Part shown: positions 6,413 to 12,721 of the stretch, piece by piece | Layout: each line of letters starts with the position of its first letter | Position numbering within the stretch: the stretch's first letter is position 1 | Virus record (IMG/VR): IMGVR_UViG_3300014720_004613 | Span: 1-22,987 of that record | Strand: one strand, 5' to 3' | DNA length: 22,987 nucleotides | Source: a virus | The notes under the pieces: generated by a model | What the model was told of the DNA's origin: nothing | Database searches by the model: none | Seen by the model: the letters and a program-made list of their open reading frames with translations, nothing else | Position numbers and translations under genes: made by a program

Positions 6413-6985
6413 TTAGTGTAGGATGTTTCCGTTTAACGTCAATCCAATCTTCATAGTGTAGTTGATCAGTTCTTCTTTTGGAAGTTTTGGAAGAACAAGC
6501 TTGAAATAGATGCTAACTCCTCCCTTAAACTTCCCGGTCTCATCTTCTACAGCAAATCCGAACACTCTTTGATTCTCTCCTGGATTGAGCTTCATCTTGA
6601 GAGAGAACTTGTGCTCAAATTCAGGTGTGTCCGAAGGTGTCAATCGTTCGTAGGAATCTGAAGATGATCGAGAGACGTTGTGCACACTCGACTTGGAGCG
6701 AACACCGTTGGCGAAGAGTTCAGCGTTAATTCCAAGGTCAATTGGATCAAATCCAAGCGATTCGTTGGAAACATAGAGCTCCTTTAGTAGTCCGTTGCCA
6801 TCAAAGACCTCCTTAAAGGCCCATCCAGGCTGTAACTCTGAAGGTTTCAAATCCACCCAAGAAAGATTCGGTACATCGATTACCTGCCCTGAAAGAGATA
6901 CATCAATCTCAGGTGTGACTTCACCTGTTAAATTTGGTCCTGTTGTTTCTTTGTTCAATTCTAGATCACTCATTAGACTCTCCAT
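6413..6985 (-). CDS. Hypothetical 190-aa protein
   Basis: Soluble, no signal peptide, mostly beta-strand pattern (HKFSLKMKLNPGENQRVFGFAVEDETGKFKGGVSIYFKLVLPKL), with an acidic N-terminal linker. It does not match a family I recognise. ATG at 6985 has a TAATTA-type -10 4-5 nt upstream; a second in-frame ATG at 6973 has GGAGAG 4 nt upstream and is an alternative start (186 aa). It is a single-gene minus-strand unit ended by the strong hairpin at 6376. A structural or adhesin-like role is conceivable but unsupported. Confidence 0.75.
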   Translation of the reverse strand: MESLMSDLELNKETTGPNLTGEVTPEIDVSLSGQVIDVPNLSWVDLKPSELQPGWAFKEVFDGNGLLKELYVSNESLGFDPIDLGINAELFANGVRSKSSVHNVSRSSSDSYERLTPSDTPEFEHKFSLKMKLNPGENQRVFGFAVEDETGKFKGGVSIYFKLVLPKLPKEELINYTMKIGLTLNGNILH

Positions 6986-7018
6986 GGTCTAATTAGGGCA
7001 GAAATTCTAAAACCTGAG

Positions 7019-7026
7019 CATACGTA
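7019..7026 (+). promoter_or_regulatory. Class A -10-like octamer CATACGTA
   Basis: CATACGTA ends exactly 5 nt before the ATG at 7032. The same octamer occurs before the GTG at 20278. Confidence 0.5.
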
Positions 7027-7031
7027 ATTCT

Positions 7032-7289
7032 ATGCGAATGCTGATGGGAAGTTCCAAGAAGCATGTAGACGACACTCAAACGATGATTGTTGTGGGAGTC
7101 AACCGTCTTAAAGATGAATACGAACTCGGCAAGATCGATCAAATGCGAGATGAGCACTGGCGCAAGCAAGTGAGGATCATTGTGGCGGGAGTCGCGACGA
7201 GCCTCGGTCTTCTGGGTTCATTACTTGGAATAGAAGGATCTCCGTATGCCGCGCTGTTCGTCAACTTTCTAGTGCACGTAGTTCTATGA
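7032..7289 (+). CDS. Small membrane protein with charged N-terminal domain
   Basis: 85 aa. Residues 1-47 are charged and helical (HVDDTQTMIVVGVNRLKDEYELGKIDQMRDEHWRKQVR), followed by a hydrophobic C-terminal half (IIVAGVATSLGLLGSLLGI ... ALFVNFLVHVVL) with one or two membrane spans. The stop overlaps the next start (ATGA at 7286). A second ATG at 7038 is possible. No family recognised. Confidence 0.65.
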   Translation: MRMLMGSSKKHVDDTQTMIVVGVNRLKDEYELGKIDQMRDEHWRKQVRIIVAGVATSLGLLGSLLGIEGSPYAALFVNFLVHVVL

Positions 7290-7513
7290 GATACGTCCTC
7301 GCTGTCACTGTCTTCTCATTCATCGTGATCATCACGTCTCGCATGACTGACAAGGTGTGCTTCGATGAGACAGACGAGGAGATCTGTGAGTCGGTTCACT
7401 TAGAGTGCGGCGTGGCAGTCCACATAGAGGATGCATGCGGCAACAAGAGAAATGTGGAATGTGTGTGTCCACACGAGATGAGTTGCTCCTTAGAGACCCT
7501 GACCTGCGAGTGA
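7286..7513 (+). CDS. Small secreted cysteine-rich protein
   Basis: 75 aa, starting within the stop of the previous gene (ATGA). A signal peptide or N-terminal anchor (MRYVLAVTVFSFIVIITS) precedes an acidic domain with eight Cys (VCFDETDEEICESVHLECGVAV ... ACGNKRNVECVCPHEMSCSLETLTCE). The Cys spacing suggests disulfides outside the cytoplasm, similar in style to the two Cys-rich lipoproteins in the window. It has no lipobox. Function unknown. Confidence 0.7.
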   Translation: MRYVLAVTVFSFIVIITSRMTDKVCFDETDEEICESVHLECGVAVHIEDACGNKRNVECVCPHEMSCSLETLTCE

Positions 7514-7553
7514 GAAATTACAACAAATTCCCTCGTAAAATCATTAATGATCT

Positions 7554-7561
7554 TATATTTA
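7554..7561 (+). promoter_or_regulatory. Class A -10 octamer TATATTTA
   Basis: TATATTTA ends exactly 5 nt before the ATG at 7567. It decides the start of a gene whose open frame extends well upstream. Confidence 0.55.
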
Positions 7562-7566
7562 AGGTC

Positions 7567-7782
7567 ATGAACACCGTCATGATAGTATTCTTCTGGATCG
7601 TCACGTCGATCAGCGCAACTGTCGTGATGATGGCAGAACCGCAGAACAAGATCCAGCCTCCTCCCTCAAATTACAAGACTCCTGCAGACAAGAAGGTGTG
7701 CAGAGGAGACATCAACAAAGAAGGTGTCGTCTGTACATCTTGGGATGTTCAGCTTCCTGAAAACAACAAGAAGCCTTTCTAA
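7567..7782 (+). CDS. Small secreted or anchored protein
   Basis: 71 aa from the ATG at 7567; the frame is open further upstream, but that part overlaps the previous gene in another frame. N-terminal hydrophobic segment (MNTVMIVFFWIVTSISATVVMMA) looks like a signal peptide or anchor; the mature part is Pro/Lys-rich with two Cys (VCRGDINKEGVVCTSW). No recognised family. It continues the run of small secreted proteins in this region. Confidence 0.65.
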   Translation: MNTVMIVFFWIVTSISATVVMMAEPQNKIQPPPSNYKTPADKKVCRGDINKEGVVCTSWDVQLPENNKKPF

Positions 7783-7802
7783 ATTCTATATTACTTGTAA
7801 CA

Positions 7803-7810
7803 TATAATTA
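7803..7810 (+). promoter_or_regulatory. Class A -10 octamer TATAATTA
   Basis: TATAATTA ends exactly 5 nt before the ATG at 7816. This is the closest match to a consensus TATAAT among class A sites; no clear -35. Confidence 0.6.
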
Positions 7811-7815
7811 AGGGA

Positions 7816-8541
7816 ATGAACGAAAGGCTACTTCGTCAATACATCGCAAACGTCCTTACTGAGGCGCAGGCGGACGCATCGGATCCGTACGGGGAGTACC
7901 TCTTCGCTCCACAACGCAAGGACCTGAAGACGAAGAAGCGGGAGCCTAACACACCGGAAGAAGACGCGTTGTTGAAGGCCCTTGAGGACCACTACAACAA
8001 CGAGGAGTACACCCTCGGCGAATTCGCACCAGAGATCCTCGACCTGATATCTCAGGGCAAGTACTCGAAGCTGCTGTCTCCTCCCCCCGGTCCCTACTAC
8101 CGCCTCCTCGCCGAGTTGCCTGCTCCTGCCTTCGCCTCCTTCCTGGGAGTGCGACCCAAGTCCCTCGTTGTCGGAGAGCCGACTGGCGGAGGACCAGGCA
8201 CCATGACGCCGGGCGGAAGATACTCGGGATCCACCGGCATCCACTCCTGGACGACGAAGCTGGATCCCAAGTGGGTCAACAAGGACATCCTCACCCGTAA
8301 GTACATGAAGGCAGGAGAGGTCCTCGCAGTCGTCGTGGCTGACGAGAGTGGAGGAGACTTCATCGTCAATCCCAAGGGGATGGGCAACGTGTCGGGGATG
8401 CCGTCCTACGTGGCCACCCAGAATGAGGTCATCTCATACGGACCGGTGTCCTTCGACTCCTGCGTCTACTACGTTGCCACGGGAGCCAAGGGGGAGATGA
8501 CGTCCCACGAGGCCCTGAAGCAGTTGATGGGCATGCTGTGA
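7816..8541 (+). CDS. Candidate ADP-ribosyltransferase with N-terminal virion-targeting-like tag
   Basis: 241 aa. Residues 1-16 (MNERLLRQYIANVLTE) form an amphipathic helix ending in L14-T15-E16, the (L/I)-x-E type of site cut by T4-like prohead proteases. A Pro/Lys-rich linker follows. The C-terminal 150 residues fit the R-S-E ADP-ribosyltransferase pattern: R96 in YYRLLAE, S144-W-T-T in GIHSWTTKLD, and Q202-N-E204 in TQNEVISYGP, followed by a beta-strand (CVYYV). In T4, Alt is packaged with a similar removable tag and modifies host RNA polymerase after injection. Assignment is from motifs only; the arginine motif is weaker than the others, and target is unknown. Confidence 0.65.
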   Translation: MNERLLRQYIANVLTEAQADASDPYGEYLFAPQRKDLKTKKREPNTPEEDALLKALEDHYNNEEYTLGEFAPEILDLISQGKYSKLLSPPPGPYYRLLAELPAPAFASFLGVRPKSLVVGEPTGGGPGTMTPGGRYSGSTGIHSWTTKLDPKWVNKDILTRKYMKAGEVLAVVVADESGGDFIVNPKGMGNVSGMPSYVATQNEVISYGPVSFDSCVYYVATGAKGEMTSHEALKQLMGML

Positions 8542-8549
8542 ACCACGGC

Positions 8550-8557
8550 GATACTTA
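8550..8557 (+). promoter_or_regulatory. Class A -10 octamer GATACTTA
   Basis: GATACTTA ends exactly 5 nt before the ATG at 8563. Same octamer and spacing as at 4786. Confidence 0.65.
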
Positions 8558-8562
8558 GAGGC

Positions 8563-8793
8563 ATGACAGCACTCACAATCGCCATAGGCGCCGCCTCGGC
8601 GGCTTATCTCTTCGCCGGAATCGTATCATGGCTCGCCGCCGCCTTAGAAATGATGGGACAGACGAACAACCGCTACCTCACATGGTTGAGGGAAACCTCG
8701 AAGAGCAACGTGGTCGCCGAGGGCCTGTCGGTTGCCTACCTGACGTTACTGTGGCCTCTGCACCTGACGTTGAAGGCCACTTTCAAGAAGTGA
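8563..8793 (+). CDS. Small membrane protein
   Basis: 76 aa with two hydrophobic segments (ALTIAIGAASAAYLFAGIVSWLAAALEMM and VAYLTLLWPLHLTLKATF) separated by a polar loop (GQTNNRYLTWLRETSKSNVVAEGL). It starts 21 nt after the ADP-ribosyltransferase-like gene and has its own class A -10. No family recognised. Confidence 0.7.
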   Translation: MTALTIAIGAASAAYLFAGIVSWLAAALEMMGQTNNRYLTWLRETSKSNVVAEGLSVAYLTLLWPLHLTLKATFKK

Positions 8794-8815
8794 TCAAAAG
8801 AGAAAGAACGGAAAC

Positions 8816-9253
8816 ATGGAAGACTTCATAGCAACGATCAAGTTATTCGCAGGCAACTTCGCACCGGACGGATGGTTCTTCTGCTGGGGGCAGTCGCTCC
8901 CGATACAGCAGTACGCCGCGTTGTACTCCCTCCTGGGAACCACTTATGGGGGAGACGGTCATACAAACTTCAACCTGCCCGATCTCCGCGGCAGGGTCCC
9001 TGTTGGGGTGGGATCGTGTCCGACACTCGGAACCAACCATCAGTTGGGAGAGAGGTGGGGAGCAGAAACTGCGACGCTGACTCCGGCGCAGTTGCCGTTG
9101 AAGACGTCGACGGGTACGTGCATCGCCACCGTCCCACCGGCCACCGGATTCTCAACAGTGACGGGGACCGCCAATCCGGTGCCTCTCAGTCAACCTTCCC
9201 TAGGACTCAACTACATCATCTGTTGGAACGGCGCCTATCCGTCGAGGCCGTGA
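8816..9253 (+). CDS. Phage tail collar domain protein (microcystin-dependent protein-like)
   Basis: 145 aa, almost entirely the collar domain: TIKLFAGNFAPDGWFFCWGQSLPI, LLGTTYGGDGHTNFNLPDLRGRVPVGVG, then LTPAQLPLKTSTG and the terminal QPSLGLNYIICWNGAYP. It is a shorter paralogue of the protein at 2288 and lacks that protein's basic N-terminal extension. Family members are trimeric tips of short tail fibres or secreted homologues. The upstream region is purine-rich (GAAAGAACGGAAAC) without a good Shine-Dalgarno or class A octamer, so it may be read through from 8550. A clear terminator follows. Confidence 0.92.
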   Translation: MEDFIATIKLFAGNFAPDGWFFCWGQSLPIQQYAALYSLLGTTYGGDGHTNFNLPDLRGRVPVGVGSCPTLGTNHQLGERWGAETATLTPAQLPLKTSTGTCIATVPPATGFSTVTGTANPVPLSQPSLGLNYIICWNGAYPSRP

Positions 9254-9276
9254 TCTGAGGAACTTCGTGGAGAGGG

Positions 9277-9306
9277 GCAGGAGAAATCCTGCTTCTTTCT
9301 TCATTT
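9277..9306 (+). terminator. Intrinsic terminator
   Basis: GCAGGA (9277-9282), GAAA loop, TCCTGC (9287-9292), followed by TTCTTTCTTCATTTT. It ends the plus-strand unit and overlaps the stop of the convergent phosphatase gene. Confidence 0.85.
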
Positions 9307-10185
9307 TACAGGACACGTCTTCGTCATGGAGACAACGTCTCTCACGATCGGCTCTCTCACGAACCTGAATCCGACGTCCACTCGACCGGAAGACACCTCC
9401 ATCATCACGTAACCTGACTTGGAGGCGAAGAAGCGATTCCGTTCATCGACGGGGAAGCCGATGCCGTCGAGGTCGTCTGTGGTGTTGCCGACCGTCCAGT
9501 GCATCACACCGCGGTGCTCGAACCTCTCGGCCCAGTGAGCGTGTCCCGAGAAGACGCCGTCGATTCCGTAGTCTCTCCAGGGCCAGTCCATGTCGGGGAC
9601 GGGCTCGCAACCGATGCAGAAGTCGCTCTGGTCCACCTTGGTGGAGACGGCGGGGTGGTGGAAGAAGACGAACCTGAAGCAGTCGTCGGGTGAAGCAGCG
9701 ACCCTCTCTCGAAACCACTCAGCCTGTCGGGACGACCACGAGATTCCGTCAGGTTCACGGTCGTCGGAGTCGAGGAAGAAGAAGTGGACGTTGCCGAGGG
9801 TGACGTCGTAGTAGCGGGGGACGCCGAAGAACGACTCGAAGGGTTGAGACTCACGAGGTCCGTCCCAGTCGTGGTTGCCGATCGCGGGGAGGAAGTCGCG
9901 GGAGGCGAGCCAGCGTCCGAAGAACTCGCCCACGTGGGTGTCGTAGGTGGAGGTGTCGCGGGGGAAGGGATACACGTTGTCTCCCACCGTGGCGACGTGT
10001 GCCACACCGTTGAGCGCCATGTCGCGGGCCGCCCACCGCTCCACGCCGCTGCGGTTGCCAAAGTCACCGATGATGCCGACCCGGACGGCGGGGCCGGAGG
10101 AGAGGGAAGGGACTCGAGATGTCGGGATGGGGAGACAACATCCGGAGGCGACGAGGGTGGAGAGGAAGATCGCAAATAATCTCAT
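9301..10185 (-). CDS. Purple-acid-phosphatase-type metallophosphoesterase, lipoprotein
   Basis: 294 aa from the ATG at 10185, chosen over an ATG at 10206 because it gives a clean lipoprotein signal (MRLFAIFLSTLVASGC, lipobox LVASGC, Cys16). Metal-binding motifs occur in order: GDFG (D41), GDNVY (D69, N70, Y72), GNHDWD (N104, H105, D106), FFHHP (H176-H177) and SGHAHWAE (H215, H217). The GDxG start and Tyr after GDN are the purple acid phosphatase/ACP5 pattern, which uses a dinuclear metal centre to release phosphate from esters outside the cytoplasm. On the minus strand CTAGTT lies 6 nt before the ATG. Such an enzyme is unusual in a phage. Confidence 0.88.
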   Translation of the reverse strand: MRLFAIFLSTLVASGCCLPIPTSRVPSLSSGPAVRVGIIGDFGNRSGVERWAARDMALNGVAHVATVGDNVYPFPRDTSTYDTHVGEFFGRWLASRDFLPAIGNHDWDGPRESQPFESFFGVPRYYDVTLGNVHFFFLDSDDREPDGISWSSRQAEWFRERVAASPDDCFRFVFFHHPAVSTKVDQSDFCIGCEPVPDMDWPWRDYGIDGVFSGHAHWAERFEHRGVMHWTVGNTTDDLDGIGFPVDERNRFFASKSGYVMMEVSSGRVDVGFRFVREPIVRDVVSMTKTCPVK

Positions 10186-10269
10186 GCCTCCAACTAGGGG
10201 AGTCACTGCGACGTTAGAGGCCCATCACACACATGTAACGAAGAGTTACCGCCACCGTCACAGAGAGAT

Positions 10270-10980
10270 TCAGCGTGACTTGCAGAGTCCGTCGACGCAT
10301 GCCGTTCCCTTGAGGCAAGTGGCCGTGGAGGGAGAGCAGTAGACGTTCGCAGTGCGACAGGGAGCGACCGCGTATGAAACCTGCGCGGAGGCGACCGCAG
10401 AGCACGGGTTGTAGTAGTTAATCCCATCGGCACCGCAGACGATCTGTTTCGGGAGGTCCCTGCATGAGTCTACCACCTTGAGGGGAGAAGGCTCGGGCTT
10501 GTTCTCGCATCCTACCTTGTCGACACAGACGTCGAGGGTCGCGGGATTGGAGTCGTCGCAGCTCCTCGTCCTCGTGGTGCAGAGACCTGCAGGAAGCTGA
10601 CAGAAGGCGACGACGCAGGTGGAGGGAGTCGGGCACTGGGAGTCGACGGAGCAGGGAGATCGAAGGACCTCGGCGACCGAACCTGGGCCGGCAGGAGGGG
10701 CGACGGCCGCATCGGAAGGGGCAGGCGCAGGCACGGGAGGGGACGAGGCGTCTCTCCGAGGCGCGCACCGACCTGCGACGCACTGGTGGGTGTCGGGACA
10801 GGCGACCCCGCAGGCTCCACAATTGGCGTTGTCGATCCCGAGGGCGGAGCACCATCCACCGCAGTCGGTGAGTCCGGATGGACACGCACCTTCGGGACGG
10901 GGCCGTCGAGGACCCGGGTCGCATGCGGAGGAGAGGACGAGGAGAGGGAGGAGGACGAGGAGAGGGATCGAGCATTTCAT
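10270..10980 (-). CDS. Cysteine-rich lipoprotein with Kazal-like domain
   Basis: 236 aa from the ATG at 10980. The signal MKCSIPLLVLLPLLVLSSAC has a lipobox-like LSSAC ending at Cys20. Then comes a Cys module (CGGWCSALGIDNANCGACG, VACPDTHQCVAGRC) of the type frequent in Myxococcota, an Ala/Pro linker, a second Cys-rich part, and near the C-terminus CRDLPKQIVCGADGINYYN followed by PCSAVASAQVSYAVAPC. The last part matches the Kazal pattern VCGxDGxxYxNxC ... A ... Y ... C of serine-protease inhibitors. An anchored protease inhibitor in a phage is odd; inhibiting host or competitor proteases is inference. TACCAT lies exactly 6 nt before the ATG. Confidence 0.8.
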   Translation of the reverse strand: MKCSIPLLVLLPLLVLSSACDPGPRRPRPEGACPSGLTDCGGWCSALGIDNANCGACGVACPDTHQCVAGRCAPRRDASSPPVPAPAPSDAAVAPPAGPGSVAEVLRSPCSVDSQCPTPSTCVVAFCQLPAGLCTTRTRSCDDSNPATLDVCVDKVGCENKPEPSPLKVVDSCRDLPKQIVCGADGINYYNPCSAVASAQVSYAVAPCRTANVYCSPSTATCLKGTACVDGLCKSR

Positions 10981-10986
10981 GCCACC

Positions 10987-10992
10987 ATGGTA
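10987..10992 (-). promoter_or_regulatory. Minus-strand -10 hexamer TACCAT
   Basis: Reads TACCAT on the minus strand, 6 nt before the ATG at 10980. It decides this start over an upstream in-frame ATG at 11025. Confidence 0.45.
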
Positions 10993-11316
10993 TCCCATGG
11001 GAGTCGTCTCGTATATTCCCGACAAATGGAACGACGGTTACACGGTCGCAATAAACTCCATTAACGTGGGAGGCGGAGACAGTTTCAGAAAATGAGGGAG
11101 GGACAGAGGGGGAGACGACCCGTAGGAGGGGAGACGCGCAGGGGGAGAGGGAGGGAGCCGCGGGGTCGTCAACTGTCACCCATCAGCATCCTTCCAGTCG
11201 TCCCAGGGAGATCCTGTCAAATGTCACTGCAGCGACTCGCCTGATGTGTACACGTGGATATAGGCAGACGACGAGGGGAGGTCCTGTGTTCCCCAGTGAC
11301 TCTCGGGAATCCACCG

Positions 11317-11340
11317 AGTGGCGGGAAGTGGCGGGAAGTG
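11317..11340. repeat. 10-bp tandem repeat, two copies plus partial
   Basis: AGTGGCGGGA occurs twice in tandem, followed by a partial AGTG. It lies inside the non-coding stretch. Confidence 0.75.
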
Positions 11341-11418
11341 CCTCAGAGTGGCACGGGGGAGTCGCAGGGTAGGAAGGGGAGGGGGAGAGGGGAGGCCCGG
11401 AGGGAGGGGAGACGGGGA

Positions 11419-11461
11419 ACAGTGGGTGTACAACAGCGGGTAACAGCGGGTAACAGCGGGT
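11419..11461. repeat. 10-bp tandem repeat, three copies plus a degenerate one
   Basis: AACAGCGGGT is repeated at 11432, 11442 and 11452, with a one-mismatch copy AACAGTGGGT at 11419. One helical turn of spacing and an AT-richer flank make it iteron-like. It ends 37 nt before a class B promoter. Confidence 0.8.
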
Positions 11462-11497
11462 CATGCCTTAGCCTAATAGCAAATGCATTAAATGCAG

Positions 11498-11526
11498 TGC
11501 AATGTTGCGCACCCCTTTGATATACT
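11498..11526 (+). promoter_or_regulatory. Class B promoter
   Basis: TGCAAT, 17 nt, TATACT, then 6 nt to the ATG at 11533. The -10 is the strongest of the class. Confidence 0.8.
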
Positions 11527-11532
11527 GAGAGC

Positions 11533-11748
11533 ATGGCAAACACCACGCCTCCACGCCGCGTCACCTACGCCCACCCGGACCTTCCCCTCTGCGGGACCAT
11601 GAGGGGCGTCGTCGCCGTCGATGAGTGGGGAGGCTGTGAGACCTTCTTCCCCGATCCTCCCCACCACGGAGACCTCCTCTCCCTCTACGGCTACGAGCCT
11701 GAGGCGGGACTCTTCCTCCACGGAGCAGTCGTGTCTCCCTCCCCCTGA
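11533..11748 (+). CDS. Small hypothetical protein, possible SH3-like
   Basis: 71 aa. The start is fixed by a class B promoter 6 nt upstream. The sequence (DLPLCGTMRGVVAVDEWGGCETFFPDPPHHGDLLSLYGYEP) has a strand-turn-strand GxVxxVD pattern like other small beta proteins here, with two Cys. A GC-rich hairpin with T4 follows the stop. Overlapping minus-strand open frames are taken as shadows. Confidence 0.65.
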   Translation: MANTTPPRRVTYAHPDLPLCGTMRGVVAVDEWGGCETFFPDPPHHGDLLSLYGYEPEAGLFLHGAVVSPSP

Positions 11749-11771
11749 CGGGATCATCCTCCCTACCCTCT

Positions 11772-11803
11772 GGCTCCTCCCCTCCCCGGGGAGAGAGCCT
11801 TTT
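11772..11803 (+). terminator. Probable terminator
   Basis: GGCTC (11772-11776) pairs with GAGCC (11795-11799) around an inner CTCCCC/GGGGAG, followed by TTTT. It lies 24 nt after the stop of the 11533 gene and separates it from the convergent gene at 11823. Confidence 0.6.
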
Positions 11804-11822
11804 CTGCATTTGTCTCCCGCGT

Positions 11823-12332
11823 TCAGGTGACTGCCCCCAGCAGGAGGGAGACGCCCGACGTTATGCTCTCCCCCTCCCCTCTGATGCTCTTCAGCTCTCC
11901 CTCCCCTAGAGGCAGCAGGGTCCTGTACTCGCTTCGCTTCCCTCCCCCTGTCACCCATCCCTTCCCCTCCAGCCAGTCGAACCACCGACCGTTCCAGTAG
12001 GGTTCGGTCACCGCCGCTGGATTGAGCTTGTGGGGGAGGGAGACGTCGTCGAGGGGCAGCAGCAACGCCAGTCGGAGGGTGGAGAGGAAGGGATTCCCAT
12101 TCTGTCTGCCGTTGGTCCACTTGAGGTAGGAGGCGAGTCGATGCTGCAGTCCCCTCCCCTCGTACTTCCCCACCTTGACGACCCACTCCCCAGGGGAGGC
12201 GATCACCTTCGGTTTCGTGTTGGCGTCCCAGATGGTGGCGCCGGTGTCGTTGCTGTGGAGGAACAGGTAGAGGCCGCGATCCGGACCCTCCCTCCCCTCC
12301 CGTACCAGTTGAGTCACTTCCTGTAGTTTCAC
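11823..12332 (-). CDS. Possible GIY-YIG/T5orf172-like protein
   Basis: 169 aa from a GTG at 12332 that overlaps the previous stop (GTGA), with GGAGG 7 nt upstream; an open frame continues to 12380 but would overlap the neighbour by 50 nt. The N-terminal half has a strand GLYLFLHSND and then EWVVKVGKYEGRGLQHRLASYLKW, which resembles the V-K-V/I-G-K ... R-L core of GIY-YIG and T5orf172/MUG113 domains. A Glu sits downstream in TEPYWNGRW. The match is partial (no clear GIY), so a nuclease role is a guess. It is the last gene of the minus-strand block led by the RadA-like gene. Confidence 0.6.
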   Translation of the reverse strand: MKLQEVTQLVREGREGPDRGLYLFLHSNDTGATIWDANTKPKVIASPGEWVVKVGKYEGRGLQHRLASYLKWTNGRQNGNPFLSTLRLALLLPLDDVSLPHKLNPAAVTEPYWNGRWFDWLEGKGWVTGGGKRSEYRTLLPLGEGELKSIRGEGESITSGVSLLLGAVT

Positions 12333-12535
12333 TTGCTTCCCTCCGCTCCCCTGACTTGGAATGCGTCGACGGTCACCCACCCCCAGGCGTCACGTGTGAC
12401 CACCCGTTGGAAGGTGTGCCACAGGTGGTGACGGAGTCCCGGGAGGGAGTAACCGACGTCTTCAGGACCGAACTCGCCGATGATGGTGTCGAGGTCGTCT
12501 CCGTACATGTGCGCCAACAGGAGGCGTGGCTTCAA
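12329..12535 (-). CDS. Hypothetical 68-aa protein
   Basis: The frame is open to 12619, but upstream of 12546 it overlaps another gene. AGGAGG at 12541-12546 (minus strand, within the previous stop region) is 5 nt from a TTG at 12535, giving MKPRLLLAHMYGDDLDTIIGEFGPEDVGYSLPGL and more. GTG at 12538 or ATG at 12508 are alternatives. The protein looks soluble (LRHHLWHTFQRVVTRDAWGWVTVDAFQV). No family recognised. It overlaps the next gene by 4 nt. Confidence 0.55.
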   Translation of the reverse strand: MKPRLLLAHMYGDDLDTIIGEFGPEDVGYSLPGLRHHLWHTFQRVVTRDAWGWVTVDAFQVRGAEGSK

Positions 12536-12545
12536 CACCACCTCC

Positions 12546-12713
12546 TCAGCGAGGACCACCGCTCCTCCGCAGGTCTTCCTCAGCCGCGAGTACGACCATG
12601 CCGTTGACGTCGACCTCATACGTGGCGCCTCCCGGCTCCATCCTCACCCGGAGGACGACGCCTGACACCATGTAGTTCTGTCGGTCACGCCACAACACCC
12701 TGTCACCTGGCAT
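12546..12713 (-). CDS. 55-aa SH3/KOW-like small protein
   Basis: The minus strand encodes MPGDRVLWRDRQNYMVSGVV, then LRVRMEPGGATYEVDVNGMV, then VLAAEEDLRRSGGPR, ending TGA at 12546. The G-D-x-V-x-W start, G-x-V strand and Y-x-V-x-V-N-G-x-V-V-x-x-E-D-L end are the recurring small barrel pattern of this window. It begins 8 nt after the AT-hook gene's stop and is followed by a Shine-Dalgarno overlapping its own stop, so it belongs to that operon. Too short for usual ORF cut-offs. Confidence 0.75.
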   Translation of the reverse strand: MPGDRVLWRDRQNYMVSGVVLRVRMEPGGATYEVDVNGMVVLAAEEDLRRSGGPR

Positions 12714-12721
12714 GTATCTGC

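Larger units (their letters stand above)
10993..11497. other. Non-coding stretch, purine-rich on plus strand
   Basis: About 500 nt without a supportable gene. It has long G/A-rich tracts (11094-11160 and 11370-11416) and two sets of short tandem repeats listed separately, then turns AT-richer toward 11470-11500 before a class B promoter. A small RNA, leader or replication-related role is possible; nothing diagnostic is visible. Confidence 0.5.

Noticed and set aside
9504-10175. Ser/Pro/Thr-rich minus-strand frame within the phosphatase gene
   Set aside because: Low-complexity shadow of the metallophosphatase, which has all metal-binding motifs in its own frame.
11419-11461. Tandem repeats considered as a CRISPR array
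   Set aside because: Units are 10 bp and directly adjacent, with no spacers and no cas genes.
11488-12186. 232-aa minus-strand open frame overlapping the 11533 and 11823 genes
   Set aside because: It runs through a class B promoter, a terminator and another gene; composition is Gly/Arg-rich shadow.
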